NCBI RefSeq assembly: GCF_900096915.1
Contig: NZ_FMYK01000001.1
Location: 310,001-374,000 of the forward strand
Origin: Acinetobacter marinus
Lineage (GTDB): Bacteria > Pseudomonadota > Gammaproteobacteria > Pseudomonadales > Moraxellaceae
Length of the DNA: 64,000 nucleotides
Direction of reading: 5' to 3'
Position numbers and translations under genes: made by a program. The notes beneath the pieces are model-generated. The model ran no database searches. It had not been told where the DNA came from and worked only from the letters and a program-made list of their open reading frames with translations. Shown piece by piece: positions 9,171 to 18,066 of this stretch (positions are counted from its first letter, which is position 1; each line of letters begins with the position of its first letter).

Positions 9171-9797
9171 TTAAAATTTAAGATAGCGCTCAAACACCAC
9201 TTTGAGCGGCTTGAGATAACCTGTGAAAAAGTGATTGGCACCAGGCATGATGGTGATCGGATGGCGCTGTGGTTTCGCCCATGCCACCACATCTGCAAGT
9301 GGCGTAATCTCATCTTGCTCACCGTGTACCAGCAAAATATCGTGATCAATTTCAGGGGTTTTATAATCAATCAAATCCCGTACTCGCCCTGCTGGAAGCC
9401 CCGCAAGAATAAGCTGTTTTGGACGCTGTGCTGGATCGAGCAAATGAAAACTTTTTGCCCAAACATGCGAGCCAAAAGAAAAACCAGCCGCATAAAACGG
9501 TAAGTTAGGATACTTTTCTTGCATTTGCACGGCGAGGTTGGCAATGTCTTTGCTCTCGCCAACTCCATCATCATGTGTACCATGCGAGTCATCTGCGCCA
9601 CGAAAGCTCGGTCGCCATACCAGACAATCATTTGCCAAGAAAATTTCTGACATCAGTTGCGGGATTTTATGCTTAGGATTGCCCCCCATTAATGGATGTG
9701 GATGGGTCACCAAAGCAATGGCTTTGATCTGGTCTGGACGATCTTCGTAGACTTGCACTTGCCCTGCTTCACATTGCAAAAAAATTGTTTCAGTCAT
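9171..9797 (-). CDS. Alpha/beta hydrolase (dienelactone hydrolase-like fold)
   Basis: A 208-residue cytoplasmic hydrolase of the small alpha/beta family found in many proteobacteria ('THPHPLMGGNPKHK' near the N-terminus). The nucleophile elbow 'GFSFGS' puts Ser near residue 106; the acid is probably Asp in 'HGEQDEITP' near 160 and the base His in 'GANHFF' near 188, so the triad is intact. There is no signal peptide. Substrate is unknown; relatives act as esterases or thioesterases. It stands alone, divergent from yaaA across 224 bases. Confidence 0.85.
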   Translation of the reverse strand: MTETIFLQCEAGQVQVYEDRPDQIKAIALVTHPHPLMGGNPKHKIPQLMSEIFLANDCLVWRPSFRGADDSHGTHDDGVGESKDIANLAVQMQEKYPNLPFYAAGFSFGSHVWAKSFHLLDPAQRPKQLILAGLPAGRVRDLIDYKTPEIDHDILLVHGEQDEITPLADVVAWAKPQRHPITIMPGANHFFTGYLKPLKVVFERYLKF

Positions 9798-10021
9798 CGT
9801 TCTCTCGTAAGCGTATGCGGATTTTGCTGGCTATTGTAGCAATCTTTGCGCAAAAAAATTGTCTGAAAAATTGTGCATGATCAATATTTGAATGATTCAA
9901 TAACAACGCTGTATCACTGAAAATGTTCATCCCGATGCAAAACATCGTAGAATCCTATTGGCAGATTTTTTAAAGATTTGCTAAGCTAAGCCAATTATTG
10001 TTGATACCGATTAAAAATATT

Positions 10022-10798
10022 ATGTTTATCGTCATTTCCCCTGCCAAATCCTTAGATTACGAATCAGAACTACCGACTGAACAATTCACCCAGCCTCGCT
10101 TGCTGGATGATTCTGCACGATTGATCGAAGAAGCACGCAAACTGTCTGCGTCACAGCTTGGTCAGTTGATGCACATCAGTGAAAAACTGTCCCAGCTCAA
10201 TGTCGATCGCTTCCGAGATTGGCAAGCGGATTTTGATCTACACAATGCCCGTCAAGCGATTTATGCCTTTACAGGCGATGTCTACACAGGACTCGATGCG
10301 ACCAGTTTAGATAGCGCTGAGATAAAATTTGCCCAGCAACATTTACGCATGCTTTCAGGCTTGTATGGCTTGCTGCGTCCACTGGATTTGATGATGCCTT
10401 ACCGTTTAGAAATGGGCACCAAACTAAAAAATGAACGTGGCGACAATCTCTATCAGTTTTGGGGTGATCGCATCACTGAGCGACTACGTGACGATATGCA
10501 GGCTGAAAAGTCTAAGATTCTGGTCAATCTCGCTTCTGATGAATACTACAAGTCGGTCAATGAAAAGATTTTGGATTGTGAAATAATCAAACCTGTTTTT
10601 CTTGATCAGAAAAATGGCAAATACAAAGTCATCAGCTTCTATGCCAAAAAAGCCCGTGGCTTAATGTCACGCTTTATCATCCAAAACAAACTGAAAAAAA
10701 TCGAACAGCTTAAAGACTTCAATGTCGATGGTTATTATTTTGATGCTGAAAATTCCAATGCTCAGGAATTGGTCTTTAAACGAGATGAGCAAGCCTAA
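10022..10798 (+). CDS. yaaA: Peroxide stress protein YaaA (DUF328)
   Basis: A protein of 258 residues matching the YaaA family, which in E. coli is induced by OxyR and lowers free intracellular iron during hydrogen peroxide stress; the fold binds DNA. Family signatures visible are 'VISPAKSLDYE' at the N-terminus, 'MHISEKLSQLN', 'LSGLYGLLRPLD' and 'KARGLMSRFI'. The ATG at 10022 is chosen because the protein then begins MFIVISPAK as in the family; an in-frame upstream TTG at 9998 would add eight residues. No clear OxyR site could be assigned by eye in the upstream gap. Confidence 0.92.
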   Translation: MFIVISPAKSLDYESELPTEQFTQPRLLDDSARLIEEARKLSASQLGQLMHISEKLSQLNVDRFRDWQADFDLHNARQAIYAFTGDVYTGLDATSLDSAEIKFAQQHLRMLSGLYGLLRPLDLMMPYRLEMGTKLKNERGDNLYQFWGDRITERLRDDMQAEKSKILVNLASDEYYKSVNEKILDCEIIKPVFLDQKNGKYKVISFYAKKARGLMSRFIIQNKLKKIEQLKDFNVDGYYFDAENSNAQELVFKRDEQA

Positions 10799-10832
10799 CT
10801 ATTAGAATACTACTCGTATCCTAAAATAGTTC

Positions 10833-10868
10833 AGGGCGCAGTATAGATGCCTATCCACACTGCGCCCT
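10833..10868. terminator. Hairpin between convergent yaaA and hemB
   Basis: A perfect 10-base-pair GC-rich stem, AGGGCGCAGT (10833-10842) with ACTGCGCCCT (10859-10868), lies between the two convergent genes. Neither side has a long T run (the minus side has a short ATTTT after a gap), so termination strength is uncertain. Confidence 0.55.
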
Positions 10869-10893
10869 AAGTGATTTCGTGGATATATTCTGT

Positions 10894-11907
10894 TTAATTT
10901 TGCGCTTTGAGTTGCTCAGCAGCCACTTCTGCAAAATAAGTCAAAATCCCATCTGCACCCGCACGACGACAGCACATCAGTGATTCTAAGATCACACTAT
11001 CAGACAGCCAACCATTTTCAATCGCCGCCATGTGCATGGCGTATTCACCACTCACTTGATACACAAAAGTCGGCACGCCAAAGGTGTCTTTTACTTCACG
11101 CACCACATCGAGATACGGCATCCCAGGTTTCACCATCACCATATCTGCGCCTTCTTGAATGTCTAACGCCACTTCATGTAACGCCTCGGCACGATTGGCG
11201 AAATTCATTTGATAATTATATTTGTTTGCACCTTTCAAGTTACTCGCCGAACCCACAGCATCACGAAATGGCCCATAGTAGCTCGATGCATATTTCGCCG
11301 AGTACGCCATGATGTTGGTATAGATATGCCCGTTTTGCTCAAGTGCTTGACGAATTGCGCCGATACGTCCGTCCATCATATCGCTTGGCGCAATCACATC
11401 ACTGCCTGCCTCGGCATGGCTCAAGGCTTGTTTGATCAAGCATTCGACGGTTTCATCATTCAGTACATAACCAGTATCATCAATGATGCCGTCCTGCCCA
11501 TGTGTAGTATACGGATCGAGTGCACCATCGGTGATCAGTACCATTTCAGGCAATTCTTTTTTCAGTAATCGACAGGTGCTTTGTACCAAACCATCTTCAC
11601 GCCAAGCAGCTTCTGCATTCAGAGATTTATCTTCTTGTGGGGTGACTGGAAATAATGCCAATTTTGAAACGCCAAGATTGAGCAGTTTTTCCGCTTTTTT
11701 CAGTAATAAATCGGCAGATAAGCGCTGAATCTTCGGCATGCTGGCGATGTCTTGTGCTTGATTTGTGCCTGGTAATACGAATACAGGATAAATTAGATGG
11801 TCTGTGGTCAATTGCGTTTCGCTGACCATGTCACGCAAGCGGTCATTTTTGCGGATTCGACGCATACGTGTGGAAGGAAATGCAGGACGATTGAACGTAT
11901 AAGTCAT
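10894..11907 (-). CDS. hemB: Delta-aminolevulinic acid dehydratase (porphobilinogen synthase)
   Basis: Condenses two 5-aminolevulinate molecules to porphobilinogen in haem synthesis. The 337-residue length is normal. The Schiff-base lysine is in 'MVMVKPGMPYLD', and 'SYYGPFRDAVGSA' is a conserved active-site loop. Where zinc-type enzymes have three cysteines, this protein has 'DGALDPYTTHGQDG', with Asp and Ala in their place, so it belongs to the magnesium-dependent type known from Pseudomonas. The gene is monocistronic and convergent with yaaA. Confidence 0.96.
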   Translation of the reverse strand: MTYTFNRPAFPSTRMRRIRKNDRLRDMVSETQLTTDHLIYPVFVLPGTNQAQDIASMPKIQRLSADLLLKKAEKLLNLGVSKLALFPVTPQEDKSLNAEAAWREDGLVQSTCRLLKKELPEMVLITDGALDPYTTHGQDGIIDDTGYVLNDETVECLIKQALSHAEAGSDVIAPSDMMDGRIGAIRQALEQNGHIYTNIMAYSAKYASSYYGPFRDAVGSASNLKGANKYNYQMNFANRAEALHEVALDIQEGADMVMVKPGMPYLDVVREVKDTFGVPTFVYQVSGEYAMHMAAIENGWLSDSVILESLMCCRRAGADGILTYFAEVAAEQLKAQN

Positions 11908-12016
11908 TACAAACCTCTATCTGATCTATTACTATAACGGGCAACATTGTACGCCTTTAAGACGATGTGTCTATGGTCTTGTGTACGAAAGAATTTTTTT
12001 AAGGAATCGAACGAGA

Positions 12017-12517
12017 ATGCTGAATAATCAACAACAGGAATGGACGGGTCATATTACCGCAGAAAATCAAAACGACTTTCCGATGATCTTGGAACAGCTC
12101 TGTATCGCTTTCACCCGTTCGCCGTTCTATACTCACAATCATCTCAAAATGCGTGTGGTTGATGATCAGATTGAGGGCTATGTCGAGATGGCACCGCATT
12201 TGATTGGCAATGTGCAATTCCAAATCTTACATGGCGGGGTAACAGCAACCATTCTTGATAGTATGGGCGGCATCGTGGCGATGAGTGAGCTCTATCGTTG
12301 TAGCACACCAGAGACTTTTGCTGAAACCACCAAGAAAGTCGGGAAATTGGCAACATTAGATCTTCGAGTAGATTATCTTGCCCCAGGTCGTGGGCAGTAT
12401 TTTGTTGCCAAAGCGCAAGTCGTGCGCCTTGGTCGGAAAAGCTGTGTCATGCGCATGGATTTGCACAATGATCAAGGTACACATATTGCGACGGGTATAG
12501 GGTCGTATATGTATTGA
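12017..12517 (+). CDS. Hotdog-fold thioesterase (YigI/PaaI-like)
   Basis: A 166-residue cytoplasmic protein with a single hotdog domain. The segment 'ILHGGVTATILDSMGG' around residues 72-87 is the PaaI-type active-site helix, with the typical HGG, and 'LRVDYLAPGRG' is the matching strand. Proteins of this kind hydrolyse acyl-CoA thioesters, but the substrate cannot be predicted. ATG 12017 is preferred to an in-frame GTG at 11981: an AAGGA lies 11 bases upstream and a GAG nearer, and the GTG version adds a basic leader not expected in the family. Flanked by a hairpin downstream. Confidence 0.82.
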   Translation: MLNNQQQEWTGHITAENQNDFPMILEQLCIAFTRSPFYTHNHLKMRVVDDQIEGYVEMAPHLIGNVQFQILHGGVTATILDSMGGIVAMSELYRCSTPETFAETTKKVGKLATLDLRVDYLAPGRGQYFVAKAQVVRLGRKSCVMRMDLHNDQGTHIATGIGSYMY

Positions 12518-12534
12518 TTTATTTTGATAATTAC

Positions 12535-12569
12535 AAAGATAGGCAGTATGTGATATATCGCCTATCTTT
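12535..12569 (+). terminator. Hairpin after thioesterase gene
   Basis: AAAGATAGGC (12535-12544) pairs perfectly with GCCTATCTTT (12560-12569), 18 bases after the stop codon. The T run is only three bases, so it is a likely but modest terminator. Confidence 0.55.
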
Positions 12570-12590
12570 ACTGAGAAAAATAATCAACTG

Positions 12591-12815
12591 ATGAAAAATC
12601 AACAAGAACACATCGAAAAATATAAAAAAGAAAGTCAACAAATGCGAGCAAAACAAAGAAAACGCATGGAAAAACTCAAACTAGAAAAAGACAGGCAAGA
12701 ATTTCTTAAGAGTTACACTCCACGATACTTAAAAAATACCTTTTGGGGATTATTACTAACCTTACTATTTTTGCCAATATTTCTTCTTGCGATACACCTA
12801 ATCGTTACTTGGTAA
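12591..12815 (+). CDS. Small membrane protein with charged coiled-coil N-terminus
   Basis: A 74-residue ORF lying between two hairpins, which suggests its own transcript. Residues 1-45 are extremely rich in Lys, Glu, Gln and Arg and should form a helix or coiled coil; residues 50-71 are a single hydrophobic segment ending near the C-terminus. It looks like a tail-anchored inner-membrane protein with its charged part in the cytoplasm. No family is recognised. The ribosome site is weak. The clean split between charged and hydrophobic halves makes it more likely a real gene than a chance ORF. Confidence 0.6.
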   Translation: MKNQQEHIEKYKKESQQMRAKQRKRMEKLKLEKDRQEFLKSYTPRYLKNTFWGLLLTLLFLPIFLLAIHLIVTW

Positions 12816-12827
12816 GCATAATTAATT

Positions 12828-12850
12828 TGGTGCATAGAGATTATGCACCA
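12828..12850. terminator. Bidirectional hairpin between the small ORF and epmA
   Basis: TGGTGCATA (12828-12836) pairs with TATGCACCA (12842-12850) around a five-base loop, with further partial pairing of the flanking ATTAAT sequences. It lies between convergent genes and could serve both. Confidence 0.6.
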
Positions 12851-12879
12851 TTAATTTCCTGATCCAATCTAGTCTTAAA

Positions 12880-13857
12880 TTAAGCCAAATGCGCAGGAAA
12901 GCTAATCACCTGTTCCAACCGCATCCGTTGCATCGCAACCATCAATAAACGGTCAATGCCGAGTGCAATCCCTGAGCATGCAGGCATAAACTCCAATGCT
13001 GCAAGCAATCGCTCATCGATTGGCATAGCTTCTAAGCCTTGTGCAAGTCGTGCCTGATTATCCGCTTCAAAACGCTGACGAAGCGCAGTTGCATCGCTCA
13101 GTTCATCATAACCATTGGCAAGTTCCAAGCCCTCGATATACACCTCAAAACGTGCTGCGACCTGCTCACCGTCTTCATCGGTTCTGATCTTGGCAAGTGA
13201 TGCCATCTCAGGTGGAAAATCGGTCAGAAAAACGGGGGTATCAAAACCCAAACTCGGCTCGACCATATGCGAAAACAACAAATCCATATAGGCTAAACGA
13301 TCATCGCCAAGTCGTACATCCAAGCCAACACGCTGTGCGCATTGCTTTAACTCCTCACAACTAGCATGCAACGGATTGATATCCAAACGATCTTGGAAAG
13401 CATGCTTATAGCTGAGCAACATCGGACGCACTTCATCGAAACGATCTTGCAGACAAATATTTAATAAATCCGTGGTTTCATACATCAAATCTTTCAGATC
13501 AAAATCAGGACGATACCATTCCAACATGGTAAATTCGCTATTGTGCTTGCGACCATGTTCATCATCACGAAACACTTTGCAGATTTGATAAATCGCGCCA
13601 CTACCACTGGCAAGTAGTCGCTTCATGGCGAACTCTGGCGAAGTATGCAGATAATGCGTTGCTTTCGTCCCATTGACATGACGTAAGGCTTGCACCGATG
13701 CAAGATGCACATCAGTCGTGCCTGCTTGGGACAATAATGGCGTTTCTACTTCCAATACATTGCGCTCAGCAAAAAATGAACGAATCCGATGATATAGCTT
13801 AGCTCGTGTTTGTAAGGCTTCTAGATCGCAGGTCATTTTAAAAGTGGTTTCAGTCAA
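12880..13857 (-). CDS. epmA: EF-P--(R)-beta-lysine ligase EpmA
   Basis: A 325-residue class II lysyl-tRNA synthetase paralogue lacking the anticodon-binding domain, which attaches (R)-beta-lysine to a lysine of elongation factor P. Motif 2 is seen as 'FRDDEHGRKHNSEFTMLEW' and motif 3 near the C-terminus as 'GIALGIDRLLM'. Its substrate EF-P and the aminomutase EpmB are encoded about 12 kb away in this window. It follows pdxB by 25 bases on the same strand and is probably in that operon. Confidence 0.94.
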   Translation of the reverse strand: MTETTFKMTCDLEALQTRAKLYHRIRSFFAERNVLEVETPLLSQAGTTDVHLASVQALRHVNGTKATHYLHTSPEFAMKRLLASGSGAIYQICKVFRDDEHGRKHNSEFTMLEWYRPDFDLKDLMYETTDLLNICLQDRFDEVRPMLLSYKHAFQDRLDINPLHASCEELKQCAQRVGLDVRLGDDRLAYMDLLFSHMVEPSLGFDTPVFLTDFPPEMASLAKIRTDEDGEQVAARFEVYIEGLELANGYDELSDATALRQRFEADNQARLAQGLEAMPIDERLLAALEFMPACSGIALGIDRLLMVAMQRMRLEQVISFPAHLA

Positions 13858-13882
13858 TTTTCATTCTCAAAAGCATGATTGT

Positions 13883-14986
13883 TCACGATAGTTCTGCACC
13901 AAAGGCAGACCATTCACGGCGTAGCGGATAATTTTTTCTAAGATCATCAAAGGCTTTCTGCTGAATTACGCCATCGTTTAAACATGCACGCAAGGCTTGA
14001 TCATCACGGCGAATATCATAAATGGTGCTTACATTTTGCATGAGCTGTGTTTTAAATTCAGCTTTGGCATTTTCGGCATCTTGTTCTTGCGCTAAAAGTG
14101 GCTCGCAACGATCAAGTAATGGTACAAAATCTTTATCTGCTGATTTATCAAAAGTCTTACAAAACGCCTGATAAATCATTTGCGTGCCTCTCGCCTTCCC
14201 TTCAAGGCTATAGCCTGCAATATGCGGTGTTGCGATCGCTAAAGCATTGAGTAACTCAGCGGAAATTTGCGGTTCATGTTCAAACACATCTAGCACCACT
14301 TGACGATTGTTCTTGGCAATATCTGCAAGTAAGGCTTGCTCTTTAACCACCGAGCCGCGTGCGCTATTAATAAGGATTGCATCTGTTTTCATTTGATTCA
14401 AAGCATTTTCATTAAACAGATGATGCGTCGCATGTTCTGCTGTCACGTCAGTTTTTTTGGTTAAAGGCACATGAATCGAAATCGCATCGGATTGGCTCAA
14501 CAAGGTTGAGAAATCGACTTGTTCAACCGAAGCATGCGCTACAAAAGGGTCATAACCAATCACACGCCAATCCAAAAACTGCGCCAAAGCCACCAGTCGT
14601 GTCCCGACATTGCCTAGACCGACCACACCCAAACAAAACGACTGCCCTGCATCAATTAACTCAGGTCGAAGTGTCAACAATGCGGTCACAACATATTCTG
14701 CAACCGCTTGGGCATTACAGCCTGCGGCATTTGCCCATGGAACGTGATGGCTGTCTAAAGCTGAAATATCGAGATGATCTGTACCGATGGTGGCACTACC
14801 GACAAATTTGATGGGGGTATTTTTAATCAATTGTTCGTTGACCTTAGTCACCGAACGCACCAATAGCGCATCGCAGTCTTTCAGATCATTGTTAGAAATG
14901 CTGCGCCCTGCCAAGTTTTGGATTTCGCCAAACTCTGCAAAAAAATAATCGGTAAACGCTAGATTTTCATCTGCGACAATTTTCAT
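13883..14986 (-). CDS. pdxB: Erythronate-4-phosphate dehydrogenase
   Basis: NAD-dependent D-2-hydroxyacid dehydrogenase family enzyme of the DXP-dependent pyridoxal phosphate pathway, oxidising 4-phosphoerythronate. The 367 residues include the Rossmann motif 'GVVGLGNVGTRL' near residue 121, 'INSARGSVV' with the catalytic Arg, and a C-terminal dimerisation region special to PdxB. 'VGSATIGTDHLD' is also typical. It is followed within 25 bases by epmA and preceded 62 bases upstream by a GST-like gene on the same strand. Confidence 0.94.
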   Translation of the reverse strand: MKIVADENLAFTDYFFAEFGEIQNLAGRSISNNDLKDCDALLVRSVTKVNEQLIKNTPIKFVGSATIGTDHLDISALDSHHVPWANAAGCNAQAVAEYVVTALLTLRPELIDAGQSFCLGVVGLGNVGTRLVALAQFLDWRVIGYDPFVAHASVEQVDFSTLLSQSDAISIHVPLTKKTDVTAEHATHHLFNENALNQMKTDAILINSARGSVVKEQALLADIAKNNRQVVLDVFEHEPQISAELLNALAIATPHIAGYSLEGKARGTQMIYQAFCKTFDKSADKDFVPLLDRCEPLLAQEQDAENAKAEFKTQLMQNVSTIYDIRRDDQALRACLNDGVIQQKAFDDLRKNYPLRREWSAFGAELS

Positions 14987-15048
14987 AACATTGATCCAAA
15001 AACAATTTTAAAAAGAACACTGAAACAGTCTAAATATTCGCCAATAGA

Positions 15049-15816
15049 CTAAATACCACGCCAATCCACTCTGGCATTGCGCTCCTGCTCATAAATACGC
15101 TGTACATATTGCCCAAGTGGAATTTGCGATAAATAATGCTGAAACGCCATCACCTCAGGCGCAGTTTCACTGTGTTGCTCACGCTCCCACGGCGTGCTTT
15201 CAATCATCATCAATGGCGCAATCATGCTACACACCGCAATATCTGCAAGCGTCAGTCGATCTGCCACCATATATTGCCCACCATTATCGACCAAGATTTG
15301 ATTGAATTGTTCAATCATTGCATCAATTTTTTGCTTGGATTCCAGTGCGGTATCACCTGTAATGTGATGATAGCTATTAATGGCAAATTTAATGGTTGGG
15401 CGAGCCAAGGCTTTGAGATCACGAAGCCAACCTCGTTCACCCAAAATCACCTCAATCGCCGAATTATGCTCAAACTGCAAGATAAAATAGAACAACCAAC
15501 GTCGCACATGGATGCCAAACGCTTGACTCAAGGCATCAATTTCTAAAATTCGTTCACGTAGCTCAGGCTCGCTACGAATCAAGGCATGTTCAGGATAGTA
15601 ACAATCTAAATAATCAGCAATTTTACTAGAATCAGCGATCCACTTATTGTCATCTTTGAGTACGGGCAAATGTTTGCTTTGCGTATGGTGTTGTGTGGTT
15701 AAGCGATGAAAACCAGGTGTCAGATTTTTCGCTACATAATGGAGCTCTTTATGATCGAGCAACCAGCGTGCTTTCTCACAAAACAATGACAGCGGAAATT
15801 GATACAAAATACGCAT
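15049..15816 (-). CDS. Glutathione S-transferase family protein
   Basis: A 255-residue two-domain GST-like protein. The N-terminal thioredoxin fold starts 'YQFPLSLFCEKARWLLD', the usual GST start where the catalytic Ser or Cys region lies around residues 9-13, with the cis-Pro region in 'KHLPVLKDD'. The helical C-terminal domain contains 'YMVADRLTLADIAVCSM', the conserved N-capping box of GSTs. It would act on electrophiles or disulfides in the cytoplasm, but class and substrate are not recognisable. It is the first gene of a possible three-gene unit with pdxB and epmA. Confidence 0.85.
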   Translation of the reverse strand: MRILYQFPLSLFCEKARWLLDHKELHYVAKNLTPGFHRLTTQHHTQSKHLPVLKDDNKWIADSSKIADYLDCYYPEHALIRSEPELRERILEIDALSQAFGIHVRRWLFYFILQFEHNSAIEVILGERGWLRDLKALARPTIKFAINSYHHITGDTALESKQKIDAMIEQFNQILVDNGGQYMVADRLTLADIAVCSMIAPLMMIESTPWEREQHSETAPEVMAFQHYLSQIPLGQYVQRIYEQERNARVDWRGI

Positions 15817-16109
15817 GTAAACTCCGAAGATGGATTTTCTGTGATTTCAATCAAATGCTTGCACATCGAGTCGTGAAATCTTTTCTTACATGGCATATTA
15901 AACCGATTTCACCAACTGCGCAAAAGCCAAATACAAAGCAATCCTATAATTTCAATGAAAAAATACAAAATCAAAGTGCTAGTTCAATTTTCCTCAGCAC
16001 TTTTGCATGCTAGAAAAATCATCTTTTGCAAAGTGCGTTTATGACTGACTTCATGAGCAATTTGCTGTATGATGTGGCGCAGTAAAAATAGCGTATTTGA
16101 GTAGATTTT

Positions 16110-17201
16110 ATGGGCTTTAATTGTGGTATTGTCGGCTTGCCAAACGTGGGGAAATCCACTTTATTTAACGCACTGACCAAAGCAGCCATCGCCGCTGAAA
16201 ACTTTCCATTTTGTACCATTGAGCCAAATACAGGTGTGGTGCCTGTGCCTGACGACCGCATGGATAAACTCTCTGCCATCGTCAAACCACAACGTGAAAT
16301 CCCAACTTCGATGGAATTTGTCGACATCGCAGGACTGGTTGCAGGTGCTTCCAAAGGTGAAGGTCTAGGCAACCAATTCCTTGCCAATATCCGTGAAACT
16401 GATGCGATTGCCCATGTGGTGCGTTGTTTTGAAGATGAAAATGTCATCCATGTCAACGGAAAAATTGATCCGCTCGATGATATTGCAACCATCAATACCG
16501 AACTTGCACTTGCTGATTTAGAGACCGTATCGAAAGCCATTACACGTTTAACAAAAACTGCTAAAGGTGGTGATAAAGAAGCCATTGCTACTAAAGCAGT
16601 GCTTGAAAAAATTCAACCATTACTCGATGACGGTCGCCCTGCTCGTGCTGCGGATTTATCTGATGATGAACGCAAACTGATCAAAGGCTTTGGTTTGCTG
16701 ACTTTAAAACCAACCATGTACATTGCCAATGTGGCGGAAGATGGTTTTGAAAATAATCCATATTTGGACTCAGTGCGTGAGCTGGCTGAATCAGAAAATG
16801 CCGTCGTAGTCGCACTGTGTAATCAGATCGAAGCAGAAATTTCACTGCTTGAAGAAGATGAACGTGCAGAGTTCTTAGAAGCGATGGGCATGGAAGAGCC
16901 GGGACTCAATCGTGTGATCCGTGCGGGTTATGCGCTACTTGGCTTACAAACCTACTTTACCGCTGGTGTACAAGAAGTGCGTGCGTGGACGGTGAAAGTT
17001 GGCGCATCTGCACCACAAGCTGCTGGTGTGATTCATACCGACTTTGAAAAAGGCTTTATCCGTGCCGAAGTGATCGCCTATGACGACTACATCCAATACA
17101 ACGGTGAGTCTGGCGCCAAAGAAGCTGGGAAATGGCGCTTAGAAGGCAAAACTTACATCGTGCAAGATGGCGATGTGATGCATTTCCGTTTTAATGTTTA
17201 A
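16110..17201 (+). CDS. ychF: Redox-responsive P-loop ATPase/GTPase YchF (OLA1-like)
   Basis: A 363-residue Obg-family P-loop protein that in other bacteria prefers ATP, binds ribosomes and negatively affects oxidative stress responses. G1 is 'GLPNVGKST' at residues 9-17, G3 is 'DIAGLVAGASKGEGLG', and the central coiled coil and C-terminal TGS domain ('FTAGVQEVRAWTV', 'FRFNV' end) are present. It is full length. The ATG follows a poor ribosome site (GAGTAGATTTT). It diverges from the GST gene across a 293-base gap that shows no obvious further gene. Confidence 0.96.
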   Translation: MGFNCGIVGLPNVGKSTLFNALTKAAIAAENFPFCTIEPNTGVVPVPDDRMDKLSAIVKPQREIPTSMEFVDIAGLVAGASKGEGLGNQFLANIRETDAIAHVVRCFEDENVIHVNGKIDPLDDIATINTELALADLETVSKAITRLTKTAKGGDKEAIATKAVLEKIQPLLDDGRPARAADLSDDERKLIKGFGLLTLKPTMYIANVAEDGFENNPYLDSVRELAESENAVVVALCNQIEAEISLLEEDERAEFLEAMGMEEPGLNRVIRAGYALLGLQTYFTAGVQEVRAWTVKVGASAPQAAGVIHTDFEKGFIRAEVIAYDDYIQYNGESGAKEAGKWRLEGKTYIVQDGDVMHFRFNV

Positions 17202-17260
17202 ACAAAATCTGCTATTTGCGCCATTAAATTTGTGACTTAATTCACTAAATTTATGAAAAA

Positions 17261-17290
17261 TTGCTAGATTTTTTTAGCAAATCGTATAAT
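17261..17290 (+). promoter_or_regulatory. Sigma-70 promoter for the Ala-rich lipoprotein gene
   Basis: TTGCTA at 17261-17266, an 18-base spacer, and a consensus TATAAT at 17285-17290, 53 bases before the ATG. The -35 box overlaps a small inverted repeat (TTGCTA...TAGCAA) that might end ychF transcription. Confidence 0.7.
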
Positions 17291-17343
17291 ATTTGGCTCG
17301 AAACGTTGATTCGTTTCAGATGCCATTTATGAGGATTTAAAAA

Positions 17344-17709
17344 ATGAATAAATTATTAATCGCTTTGGGTTTAGCTTCTGCTGTTGCTTTCGTTGGTTGT
17401 GGCAAAAAAGAAGAAGCACCTGCTGAAACTGCAACTGAACAACACGCTGAAGCGGCTGCTGACCACGCTGGTGCGGCTGTAGAAGCTGCTGGCGATGCGA
17501 CCGCTGCTGCTGCAAGTGATGCGGCTGATGCAACTGCAGCTGCTGGTGATGCTGCTGCGACTTCTGTTTCTGAAGCGGCTGACGCAACTGCAACTGCTGC
17601 TGGCGAAGCGGCTGATGCGACTGTTGGCGCTGCAAAAGATGCAACTGCTGCTGTCGCTGGTGCGGTTGAATCTGGCGCTGCTGATGTAAAAGAAGCTGCA
17701 CAAAACTAA
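17344..17709 (+). CDS. Alanine-rich repetitive lipoprotein
   Basis: A 121-residue protein with a signal peptide and lipobox 'VAFVGC', so lipidated at Cys19 or so and anchored in the envelope. After a short 'GKKEEAP' linker, almost the whole mature part is Ala-rich with repeated AADAT/AGDA/AGEAADAT units spaced about 11-14 residues, predicting one long amphipathic helix. Low-complexity proteins of this type are common in Acinetobacter, with unknown role. A consensus promoter and a downstream hairpin mark it as a separately and probably strongly expressed gene. Confidence 0.8.
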   Translation: MNKLLIALGLASAVAFVGCGKKEEAPAETATEQHAEAAADHAGAAVEAAGDATAAAASDAADATAAAGDAAATSVSEAADATATAAGEAADATVGAAKDATAAVAGAVESGAADVKEAAQN

Positions 17710-17750
17710 TTGAAGCACTGCCTATGATTTAGGTAAGGTTACATCAATTC

Positions 17751-17794
17751 AAAACCCTATAATGTGGAGACATGTTATGGGGTTTATTCTTTTT
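17751..17794 (+). terminator. Terminator after Ala-rich lipoprotein
   Basis: An imperfect stem pairs AAACCCTATAATGT with ACATGTTATGGGGTTT, followed by ATTCTTTTTG, about 40 bases past the stop codon. Confidence 0.6.
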
Positions 17795-17944
17795 GCGACT
17801 TCAATGCGACTCAAAATACTGCGTTAACCATTCTCGGGCACTATCCGTTTTATGTATGTTCTCCTATTTTCGCTCTCAAATTGATGCTGATTGATTTAAA
17901 TTGCTTGTGAAATATGCAATCGCATCGAAAACTCAAAAAAACAC

Positions 17945-17972
17945 TTGTCTATTCAACCAATAATGCTATGAT
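17945..17972 (+). promoter_or_regulatory. Promoter of tRNA-Val
   Basis: TTGTCT (17945-17950), a 16-base spacer, and TATGAT (17967-17972) end 11 bases before the mature tRNA 5' end. Confidence 0.6.
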
Positions 17973-17983
17973 TCGCATCACTT

Positions 17984-18060
17984 AGGCGTATAGCTCAGTT
18001 GGTTAGAGCGCTACGTTGACATCGTAGAGGTCTCCAGTTCGAGTCTGGATATGCCTACCA
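17984..18060 (+). tRNA. tRNA-Val (GAC)
   Basis: A 77-base cloverleaf: acceptor stem AGGCGTA / TATGCCT with one G-T pair, D-loop with AGTTGGTTAGA, anticodon stem CTACG / CGTAG around TTGACAT (anticodon GAC at 18018-18020), T-loop TTCGAGT, discriminator A, and an encoded CCA at 18058-18060. It reads the valine codons GUC and GUU. Confidence 0.95.
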
Positions 18061-18066
18061 AGTTTC

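Noticed and set aside
17327..17701. Gln/Leu-rich minus-strand ORF over the Ala-rich lipoprotein
   Set aside because: It is the complement of GC-biased Ala codons; it has no ribosome site, no sensible composition and no family.
17984..18060. tRNA-Val as an attachment site for a mobile island
   Set aside because: No integrase, no duplicated tRNA 3' end and no composition change were seen around it.
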